A DNA stretch of 41,508 nucleotides from an uncultured Pelagibacteraceae bacterium (lineage in GTDB: Bacteria > Pseudomonadota > Alphaproteobacteria > Pelagibacterales > Pelagibacteraceae). The notes under the pieces were generated by a model. It had not been told where the DNA came from and did not search any database. It was given only the letters and a program-made list of their open reading frames with translations. Positions 18,286 to 25,895 of the stretch are shown here, one piece after another. How positions within the stretch are numbered: position 1 is the stretch's first letter; the number at the start of each line of letters is the position of its first letter. A program made the translations under genes and the position numbers. The stretch is from NCBI GenBank assembly GCA_902519625.1, contig CABYKS010000006.1:1-41508 (forward strand). Reading direction: 5' to 3'.

Positions 18286-19524
18286 ATGATAGATTATAAA
18301 AAAGCGATAATAAAAATTAAAAGAAATAAAATTAAAATTAATTCAGAAACGATCTTATCTATTAACTCAATAAATAGAGTTTCTTCTTCTAATGTTTATT
18401 CTCCCCATAATTATCCTGCAGCAAATAATTCATCTTTTGATGGTTACGCTATAAATTCAAAAGAAACTAAAAATTTAACAAAAAAAAAATTTAAAAAATT
18501 TAGAATATTAAAAACAATTGCTGCTGGAGATAATCCAAATATTAAAAAAGTACAAAAGTATTCAACAATTGAGGTTATGACTGGCGCTATAATTCAAAAA
18601 CCATATGATGCAGTTATACCAATTGAACAAATAAAGTTTTATCCTAAAAAAAATAAATACAATTACATTATTGTTGATCGAAGAATAAGCAAAAATGATT
18701 ATATCAGATTTGAAGGTTCAGATTTTAGAAAAAGAGAAAAAGTAATAAATAAAGGTGAATTAATTAAATCTCAGCATATTCTTGCTTTAAAGGCTCTTGG
18801 AATTAAAAAAATTTTAGTTAAAAAAAAACCATCTATACTTTTTTATACAACAGGAAATGAAATATCTAATAAAGAAAATATACCAAAATGGAAAGTAAGA
18901 AATTCAAATGGTTTTTATATAAATTCATTTTTAAACTCTTTGCCAGTTCGTTTTAAACAAAAAAAAATATTAAGAGATCATGACTCTTTAAAATTTAAAA
19001 AAGAGATTTTAACTAATTTAAAATCTAAAAACGAAATTATTCTTACTAGTGGCGCAGTTTCAGCCGGAAAATATGATTTTATACCAAGTATTATAAAACA
19101 ATTTAAACTGAAGTATTTTTTTAAAGGTGTTTCTATAAGGCCAGGAAAGCCAATAATGTTTGCCAAATTTTCAAAGAATAAAGTTTTTTTTGGTTTGCCA
19201 GGTAATCCAATTTCTTCAGCTGCATGTATTAAATTTTTTGTATTACCTTTTTTATATTATTCTATAGGGATGAAGGAAAATAAACCAATTATTGCTCGAT
19301 TAAAAAATAGTTTCGTTAAAAAAAAAACCTTTACTCGATTTACGAAAGGCAAATTAACATTTTCAACAAAAGGTGAAGCAGAATTTAAAGTTTTTAAGGG
19401 TCAAGAATCATTTAGAATTAAGCCTTTTACCAAATCAAATGCATGGGGATTATTTCCTAACGGAAAAGCTAATTTCAAAAAAAATGATTATATTAAGTGT
19501 TATACACTCACAGGTATAAATTAA
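18286..19524 (+). CDS. moeA: Molybdopterin molybdenumtransferase (MoeA-like)
   Basis: SSFDGYAINS, AAGDNPNI, IEVMTGAIIQKPYDAVIPIEQ, TTGNEI, LTSGAVSAGKYDF, GVSIRPGKPIMFAKF, FGLPGNPISSAAC. Confidence 0.92.
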   Translation: MIDYKKAIIKIKRNKIKINSETILSINSINRVSSSNVYSPHNYPAANNSSFDGYAINSKETKNLTKKKFKKFRILKTIAAGDNPNIKKVQKYSTIEVMTGAIIQKPYDAVIPIEQIKFYPKKNKYNYIIVDRRISKNDYIRFEGSDFRKREKVINKGELIKSQHILALKALGIKKILVKKKPSILFYTTGNEISNKENIPKWKVRNSNGFYINSFLNSLPVRFKQKKILRDHDSLKFKKEILTNLKSKNEIILTSGAVSAGKYDFIPSIIKQFKLKYFFKGVSIRPGKPIMFAKFSKNKVFFGLPGNPISSAACIKFFVLPFLYYSIGMKENKPIIARLKNSFVKKKTFTRFTKGKLTFSTKGEAEFKVFKGQESFRIKPFTKSNAWGLFPNGKANFKKNDYIKCYTLTGIN

Positions 19525-19584
19525 ATTTATATTAATTAATCAAATTTTGTTGTGGATTTAATTAATAGGTATTAATAATCCGAA

Positions 19585-20490
19585 ATGGAAAAATTAAAAA
19601 ATCCTCAACTTGCTATACCTGTAGTTCTAATGGCTGGTATTTTTTGGTCATTTGGTCCTTATGTTGTTCGTAATATTGATGAAGCTAACACAGTTCCTTG
19701 GCAATATTTATTTACGAGAGGAATGGTAATATTTATTTTGCTAAATCTTTATCTTTATATGGAAGAAGGAATAGAATTTTTCAATAATTATAAAAAAATA
19801 GGTGCTTCTGGTATTATAGGTAGTTGTGGATTAGCAGCAGCAATGATTACTTTTATTTGGTCAATAACAAATACATCAGCAGCAATAACCCTTCTTTGTC
19901 TTGCTGCCATGCCCTTTATCACAGCCTTATTAGGCTTTTTATTTTTAAAAGAAACAATATCTATAAATGTCTGGGTAGCTATTGGGATTGCTACTATTGG
20001 AATTATAATAATGGCTATAGGAAATCATGAAAAGAATACATTTACCGGTTTTATTTTAGGAATAGTATCTGCAGTAGGATTTTCAGTTTTTTCAGTAAGT
20101 TTGAGATGGAGAAAAGAAACACCAAAATTTACCACGGTTGCTTTGGCAGGCCTAATTTGCTTTTTAGTGTCCTTGATTGTGATTATTAATAAAGATTTAA
20201 GCATATTTTCATCTAGCAAAAATCAAGCTTTGTTTGCAATACATGGAACAATCGTTTGCCTAGGTATGATATTGTACGCAATTGCTTCAAAAAATATTCC
20301 CGCAGCGGAACTTACTTTGCTTTCTTTAACAGAGGTAATAGGTGGAATATTTTGGGTATGGTTACCATGGCTTGGAATTAATGAAGTACCACAAACAAAT
20401 ACTATTGTAGGTGGTTTTTTAATATTTTTAGCTATATTTTATTACAGCTTAATAATAAAAAGTAATAGAAGATTTATTGCATTAAATTAA
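19585..20490 (+). CDS. EamA/DMT-family transporter
   Basis: Two EamA repeat halves, about 10 TM helices. Confidence 0.86.
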   Translation: MEKLKNPQLAIPVVLMAGIFWSFGPYVVRNIDEANTVPWQYLFTRGMVIFILLNLYLYMEEGIEFFNNYKKIGASGIIGSCGLAAAMITFIWSITNTSAAITLLCLAAMPFITALLGFLFLKETISINVWVAIGIATIGIIIMAIGNHEKNTFTGFILGIVSAVGFSVFSVSLRWRKETPKFTTVALAGLICFLVSLIVIINKDLSIFSSSKNQALFAIHGTIVCLGMILYAIASKNIPAAELTLLSLTEVIGGIFWVWLPWLGINEVPQTNTIVGGFLIFLAIFYYSLIIKSNRRFIALN

Positions 20491-20494
20491 TTTA

Positions 20495-21610
20495 ATGAGT
20501 TCAGAAAAAATAATTGTTAATAGCTGGAACGAGTGGGATCCTTTAAAACATGTGATCGTTGGAAAGGCTGATGGTTGCTGTATTCCTGCACCTGAGCCAG
20601 CTTTGGATGCAAAAGTACCAGAAGATTCTGATATGAAAGGACAATATGGCCCCAGAACAAAAGATACAGTTGATAAAGCAAATGAACTTTTGGATAATTT
20701 TGCTAACTTGTTAATAAAAAGAGGAATTAAAGTAGATAGACCTCAACCATTAGATTTTAATCAAAAAATATCAACTCCAGATTGGAAAGCAGAAAGCATG
20801 TTTGGATGTATGCCGGCTAGAGACGTGATTCTTACCGTAGGAAACGAAATGTTAGAAGCAACAATGAGTTATAGATGTAGATGGTTTGAGTATTTAAATT
20901 ACAGACCTCTAATTCAAAAATACTATAATTCAGATCCAAATATGAGACACGAGTCTGCTCCAAAACCAAGATTAACTGATGCTGATTATAGAAAAGATTA
21001 TTTATCAGATAAAATAGGAGATCAAAAAAGACTTGAATGGACAGCAAAAAAATTTTTTGTAACTACAGAAGAAGAACCTCTTTTTGATGCTGCAGATATT
21101 TTAAGGTTTGGTAAAGACCTAATTGTTCAGCATGGTTTCACAACAAATTTAAAAGGAATAGAATGGCTAAAAAGACATTTTAAAGACCACAGAGTTCATG
21201 CATTAAATTTTCCTGGTGATCCTTACCCAATTCATATTGACGCAACTTTTACACCTATTAAACCAGGATTGATTATTAATAACCCACACAGAAGATTGCC
21301 ACAAGAACAAAGAAAACTTTTTGAAGACAATGAATGGGAAATAATTGATTCAGCTCAACCAGCACATAATTCTCCACCTCCATTATGTTATTCCTCAGTT
21401 TGGCTATCTATGAATGTTTTGGTCTTGGATCCAAAAACAGTATGTGTAGAAAAAAGTGAAGTCTATCAAGCTGAACAGTTAGACAAACTTGGCATGGAAG
21501 TAGTACCGGTAGATATGAGAGATGCGTATGCTTTTGGAGGTGGACTTCATTGTTGTACAGCAGATGTTTATAGGGAAGGCAAATTAGAAGATTATTTTCC
21601 TAAACAATAA
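20495..21610 (+). CDS. Glycine (arginine:glycine) amidinotransferase-like enzyme
   Basis: NEWDPLKHVIVGKADGCCIPAPEPA, CMPARDVILTVGNEMLEATMSYRCRWFEYLNYRPLI, FDAADILRFGKDL, HIDATFTPIKPGLIINN, FGGGLHCCTADVYREG (catalytic Cys context). Confidence 0.9.
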   Translation: MSSEKIIVNSWNEWDPLKHVIVGKADGCCIPAPEPALDAKVPEDSDMKGQYGPRTKDTVDKANELLDNFANLLIKRGIKVDRPQPLDFNQKISTPDWKAESMFGCMPARDVILTVGNEMLEATMSYRCRWFEYLNYRPLIQKYYNSDPNMRHESAPKPRLTDADYRKDYLSDKIGDQKRLEWTAKKFFVTTEEEPLFDAADILRFGKDLIVQHGFTTNLKGIEWLKRHFKDHRVHALNFPGDPYPIHIDATFTPIKPGLIINNPHRRLPQEQRKLFEDNEWEIIDSAQPAHNSPPPLCYSSVWLSMNVLVLDPKTVCVEKSEVYQAEQLDKLGMEVVPVDMRDAYAFGGGLHCCTADVYREGKLEDYFPKQ

Positions 21611-21838
21611 TTAGCTAGGATTTTGTTTTAAAAATTCAATATACTTTATAACTTCATCAAACTTTTCATCCTCTATATCTTTGTAACTGGCATTAAATTT
21701 ACTTTTTACACATATAGCTACATGAGCGTAAGGATTTCTTCCTTTCGGGTGATTTGGATGATCCGGCAATTGTCCCTGTAAATAATCGCCAGCTTCCTGA
21801 ATAATTTTCCAGAGTTTACTTGTGTTTTCTTTGTTCAC
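21611..21838 (-). CDS. Conserved-looking small protein of unknown function (75 aa, GTG start)
   Basis: Fills the gap exactly between GATM and MFS genes; GTG start overlaps the MFS stop (GTGA); soluble, charged composition. Confidence 0.6.
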   Translation of the reverse strand: MNKENTSKLWKIIQEAGDYLQGQLPDHPNHPKGRNPYAHVAICVKSKFNASYKDIEDEKFDEVIKYIEFLKQNPS

Positions 21839-23136
21839 ACTTTTGATTGTTCTGCTTGATTATTATCTAATGTTTCAGGTGTATCAGGGTCCAACTCTAA
21901 TCCAGCCGGAGTAATTGTTGCTGGCACAGAAGTATATGTGGAATCAGGATTTTCTGCTACTTCTCTTATGTTCATTCTATAAATACCAAATATTCCAATT
22001 ATAATATGCGCAATTATTAAAAATACAAACAAACCATTTATATCAAACCAACTCATAAACAGTGAACAAATAATAGGTCCACTTATTGCACCAATTCCAA
22101 ATATAAATTGCAATCCACCACCTGCAGCCACAAATTTTTCTTTAGGCACAAAATCATTAGTATGTGCAAGATTTAGAGAAAATAATGGAAGACATAAACC
22201 TGCATACAGTCCAATTACTATAAAAAATAAAATTTTATTAATTGATAATTCTGTTGATAAATACATATTTTCAAGACTTTGACTTCCAAAAATAATTGAA
22301 AGGAAAGAAAAAAAAGCACTTAATAATGTAACAGCAACTATTACTTTTCTTCTATCAAGCTTGTCTGAAAAATAACCAATGGGACCTTGAAATACAACAC
22401 CAGCCATTGTTGCTATAAAAAGTAAAATTGAAGTTTCAAATAATGTAAAATTAGCCTTTGTAGCATATACAGCCATTAAAGAAAAAAAAGCCGAATGTAT
22501 TAAGCCTGTGCAAAAAGAACTTACAGTTCCCAATGGAGAAATTGCATATAATTCTTTTACACTTATCGTTCCTATTTTTTTAAATTTAGGAGCAGATCTT
22601 TTTGTTAAAAGAATTGGAACTAGAGCTAAAGACAATAGTACTGAAACTAAAATAAATGGTTCATAATTAGTAGGATCACTTACGTTAAGTAAAAGCATAC
22701 CTATTCCTAATCCACTATAAAGAATTATCATGTAAGCTGATAGTAACTGTCCTCTGTTTTTATTTGTAGCTCTGTCATTTAACCAGCTTTCAGTTACTAT
22801 GTAGCAACTAACCAAACTAATTCCTGTTATAAATCTACTTAAAGTCCACATTACAGGATTAACATAGACCGCTGCTAATAACGCACTTAAAGAAGCTAAA
22901 GATGCAAACGCTGCAAATACTCTAATATGTCCAACTTTTTGTACTAACTTTGGAGTAGTGTTTGATCCTAAAAAGTATCCCATAAAATAACCAGACATAA
23001 ATATACCAGTTGTAATTACACTAAAATTTTCAACAACAGATCTAATACCCATTAACTGCATTTGGAGACCATGAGCAATCATGATTGTTCCAATTCCAAT
23101 AAATAAAGCCCATGATTTGGTTACTTCTTTTTGCAT
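21835..23136 (-). CDS. MFS transporter (YcaD/UMF-like)
   Basis: 12 TM-like profile; RFITGISLVSCYIVTESWLNDRATNKNRGQLLSAYMIILYSGLGIG; GPIGYFSDKLDRRKV. Confidence 0.88.
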   Translation of the reverse strand: MQKEVTKSWALFIGIGTIMIAHGLQMQLMGIRSVVENFSVITTGIFMSGYFMGYFLGSNTTPKLVQKVGHIRVFAAFASLASLSALLAAVYVNPVMWTLSRFITGISLVSCYIVTESWLNDRATNKNRGQLLSAYMIILYSGLGIGMLLLNVSDPTNYEPFILVSVLLSLALVPILLTKRSAPKFKKIGTISVKELYAISPLGTVSSFCTGLIHSAFFSLMAVYATKANFTLFETSILLFIATMAGVVFQGPIGYFSDKLDRRKVIVAVTLLSAFFSFLSIIFGSQSLENMYLSTELSINKILFFIVIGLYAGLCLPLFSLNLAHTNDFVPKEKFVAAGGGLQFIFGIGAISGPIICSLFMSWFDINGLFVFLIIAHIIIGIFGIYRMNIREVAENPDSTYTSVPATITPAGLELDPDTPETLDNNQAEQSKV

Positions 23137-23190
23137 ATATATTTGCCTGCTTATTACTTAGTTAAAATTTTGCAAGTAATTAGTTCTGTT

Positions 23191-24054
23191 TTATGTTTTT
23201 TTTAAGGCTAGGAATGAATGAATTGCAATAGTTAATATGATTACTGAGCCACCTAAAATAGTTTCCAAACTAGGTTGTTCTTTAATTATCATCCAAACCC
23301 ATACTGGACCCAGTATAGTTTCAAGAAGGAAAAAAAGATTAACTTCGGCACCAGTTATAAATCTAGGGGCTATAGTTACTAAAACAAAAGGGATAGCCAC
23401 GCACATCACACACATTAAAGGTATGAAAATGACATCAGTGCCTACCAATGTGAAGCTCTCTACAAAGAAAAAGGCAAATATTGCAACGCATAATTTACCA
23501 ATTACAGCTGATGGAACAAGGTCTCTGTCTTTAGCATATCTTGCTAAAGTAGCATTACAAGCAAGACCAAAGGCAGTAACTAAGCCAAAGAAATCACCTA
23601 AAAAGTTACCTAAATTTAGGGAATCATAAAAGATATAAACGCAAGCAGCAAAGGTAATAAGTATAGCAATCCAGGTTTTTTTATCTGGAGCTTCTTTTAA
23701 AAATATAGCACCTAATATAGCTGAAAGCATTGGAGCCAAAGCAATCATTACCAAAGTATTAGCAACATTAGTATTTTGAATGGATAATATAAAAGTAATA
23801 TTGCATGCAGAAAAACTAAAAATATAAAATATTCCTGGATAACCTATTCCAAATAATTTTTTTAAAAATTTTTTATTATAAAAAACTAACGTACCGATTA
23901 AAACAACTGCAAAAGGTATTGCTCCTCTATAGAATAACATTCCCCATGTTTCTATGTTTGATAATCTAATTAGCAAAGAGTCAGGAGTGATTAGAAAAAC
24001 CCCAATAAATGCTAAAAGTGATCCTTTTTGTTGATTTGATAATTTTTGAAACAT
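23191..24054 (-). CDS. EamA/DMT-family transporter
   Basis: Two EamA halves; LLRLSNIETWGMLFYRG...; LETILGPVWVWMIIKEQPS. Confidence 0.86.
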   Translation of the reverse strand: MFQKLSNQQKGSLLAFIGVFLITPDSLLIRLSNIETWGMLFYRGAIPFAVVLIGTLVFYNKKFLKKLFGIGYPGIFYIFSFSACNITFILSIQNTNVANTLVMIALAPMLSAILGAIFLKEAPDKKTWIAILITFAACVYIFYDSLNLGNFLGDFFGLVTAFGLACNATLARYAKDRDLVPSAVIGKLCVAIFAFFFVESFTLVGTDVIFIPLMCVMCVAIPFVLVTIAPRFITGAEVNLFFLLETILGPVWVWMIIKEQPSLETILGGSVIILTIAIHSFLALKKT

Positions 24055-24099
24055 AATAATTTATATTGAAAAATCATTAGCTTATGATACGTTATTTAC

Positions 24100-24149
24100 A
24101 AGCGCTGATTTAAGTCGAATTGCGGGCGCTATAAAAAATCCTGCTAAAT
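24100..24149 (+). promoter_or_regulatory. SAM-II-like riboswitch aptamer upstream of bhmT
   Basis: P1 AGCGC(24101-24105)/GCGCT(24126-24130); loop TGATTTAAGTCGAATTGCGG; pseudoknot GCGG(24122-24125)/CTGC(24141-24144); CTAAA tail. Matches remembered SAM-II core (GCGCTGATTTAA..TTGC..GCGC..GCTAAA). Confidence 0.88.
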
Positions 24150-24165
24150 AGATGTTTCTTGTGAG

Positions 24166-24193
24166 CCACCTATTTATCAGGTGGTTTTTTTTT
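24166..24193 (+). terminator. Intrinsic terminator between the two aptamers
   Basis: CCACCT-atttatc-AGGTGG stem (24166-24171/24179-24184) followed by nine T residues. Confidence 0.88.
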
Positions 24194-24210
24194 ATCTTTA
24201 ATTAAAAAAG

Positions 24211-24265
24211 CCTGGGTATTTAACCAAATTGTGCACCTGACATATGTCGAAGCACTAAAAAGGAG
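24211..24265 (+). promoter_or_regulatory. SAM-V-like riboswitch aptamer overlapping the bhmT Shine-Dalgarno
   Basis: GGT(24215-24217)/ACC(24235-24237) stem, loop ATTTAACCAAATTGTGC, internal hairpin GAC-ATAT-GTC (24239-24248), pseudoknot GTGC(24231-24234)/GCAC(24252-24255), then TAAAAAGGAG with SD 24261-24265 and ATG at 24272. Confidence 0.85.
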
Positions 24266-24271
24266 AAGAAA

Positions 24272-25342
24272 ATGAGCAAACAAGATAAGAAAAGTTTAAT
24301 AGATAGATTAAACTCAGGGCCGGTGATTTGTGCAGAAGGATTTCTTTTTGAAATAGAAAGAAGAGGGTACATGTCGTCCGGTGAATTTGTTCCAATGGTT
24401 TCTTTGGAACATCCAGAAGCATTAGAAAATTTACATAAAGATTTTCAACATGCAGGATCAGATATAGTTCAAGCTTTTACCTATAATGGACACAGAGAAA
24501 AAATGCGAGTTATTGGTAAAGAACAACTATTGGAACCTCTTAACAGATCAGCGCTGAAAATAGCAAAGAAAGTTGCACTTGATACACCAAAAGGAGTCGA
24601 GCCAAACTTAATGGCTGGTAATATTTCAAATTCAAATATTTGGAATAATAAAGATACCACTCAAAATAAAGAGGTAAAAAGAATGTTTGAAGAAATGATA
24701 GGTTGGGCAGTTGATGAAGGAGCCGATATATTGATTGGTGAAACTTTTTATTATGCTGAAGAAGCTTTCACGGCATTAAAAGTAATGAAACAATCTGGGC
24801 TTCCATGTGTAATTACAATTGCACCTATGGGTGAAAACATTATGAGAGATGGTTTTTCAATAGTAGATACTTGCAAAGAGCTTGAACAAATTGGAGGAGA
24901 TGTAGTAGGAATGAATTGTTTTAGAGGTCCTGGTACAATGATGCCTTATATTAAGGAAGTTAGAAAAGCTTTAAAATGTCATGTTGCTGCTCTACCAATT
25001 AATTATCGTACAACAACAGAACATCCTACTTTTTTTAATTTACCTGATAATAATGGATGTACATGCCAATCACCTCACAAAACTCCATTTCCTACAGCAT
25101 TAGACCCTATGCAATGTAATAGATATGAAATCGGTCAATTTGCAAAAGAGGCTTATGGAGCAGGTATAAATTATCTTGGCGTTTGCTGCGGAGCAAATCC
25201 GATGTTGATTAGAGAAATTGCGGAGTCTGTTGGTTTAAAAGTGCCAGCTAGCAAATATAGAGAAGATATGTCTACTCATATGTTGTTTGGAACTCATGAA
25301 CGAATTCCACAACATCAAAAAGATTATATAGAGAAAGCTTAA
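24272..25342 (+). CDS. bhmT: Betaine-homocysteine S-methyltransferase
   Basis: DIVQAFTYNGHREKM, ADILIGETFYYAEEAF, DVVGMNCFRGPGTMMPY, Zn-ligand GVCCGANPMLIREIAE; SAM-riboswitch-like leader. Confidence 0.92.
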   Translation: MSKQDKKSLIDRLNSGPVICAEGFLFEIERRGYMSSGEFVPMVSLEHPEALENLHKDFQHAGSDIVQAFTYNGHREKMRVIGKEQLLEPLNRSALKIAKKVALDTPKGVEPNLMAGNISNSNIWNNKDTTQNKEVKRMFEEMIGWAVDEGADILIGETFYYAEEAFTALKVMKQSGLPCVITIAPMGENIMRDGFSIVDTCKELEQIGGDVVGMNCFRGPGTMMPYIKEVRKALKCHVAALPINYRTTTEHPTFFNLPDNNGCTCQSPHKTPFPTALDPMQCNRYEIGQFAKEAYGAGINYLGVCCGANPMLIREIAESVGLKVPASKYREDMSTHMLFGTHERIPQHQKDYIEKA

Positions 25343-25893
25343 TTAGAGTAAGGTTTTCTTGAAAATATTCTTCTTACCATTGGTTCAAAATGTTCCAATG
25401 GTAAGGACTTGTAATTAGGATCAAAAGATCCTTGATCATATTTCTCACAAAAATCAATTGTTGCCTGGTAATATTTATGTCCTTTATATTTTTCCCTTTT
25501 GTTTCTGTCTCCACCTAAATGATGTGCATAATAATATAATTGAAATTCTCCGTGTTTTTCAACTATCCAATGAGTTTTTTCTGAAACATATGGTTTTAAA
25601 ATTGCTGCAGCATACTCAGAGTGGTTCATTGGAGCCAGTTCATCTCCAATATCATGTAAAAGTGCTGCAACTATAATTTCTTCATCTTCTCCAGCTTTTA
25701 AAGCCTTTGTTGCACTTTGAAGTGAATGTTCCAATCTTGAAACTTGATAACCTTCCAAAGTCTGAGTTAATCCTGACATAAATTTAAGAATTCTATCAGC
25801 AGTTTCTTCAATATATTTTTTTTCATGTTTATCTAAAAGCAAATAATCTTCTTTTGTTCCATGTTTCATTTCTGTAAATTTTACTTTATTCAT
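25339..25893 (-). CDS. HD-domain protein (PhnZ/MIOX-like HD superfamily)
   Basis: VSRLEHSLQSATKA, VAALLHDIGDELAPMNHSEYAAAIL, WIVEKHGEFQLYYYAHHLGGDRN, FCEKYDQGSFDPNY. Confidence 0.78.
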   Translation of the reverse strand: MNKVKFTEMKHGTKEDYLLLDKHEKKYIEETADRILKFMSGLTQTLEGYQVSRLEHSLQSATKALKAGEDEEIIVAALLHDIGDELAPMNHSEYAAAILKPYVSEKTHWIVEKHGEFQLYYYAHHLGGDRNKREKYKGHKYYQATIDFCEKYDQGSFDPNYKSLPLEHFEPMVRRIFSRKPYSN

Positions 25894-25895
25894 AA

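Noticed and set aside
18978-21047. ORFs 18978..19166 (-), 19824..20030 (+), 20025..20219 (-) and 20832..21047 (-)
   Set aside because: Alternate-frame or antisense ORFs within moeA, EamA and amidinotransferase genes.
23237-23629. Plus-strand 130-aa ORF opposite an EamA gene
   Set aside because: Antisense to a clear EamA transporter; the length reflects stop avoidance complementary to the sense codons.
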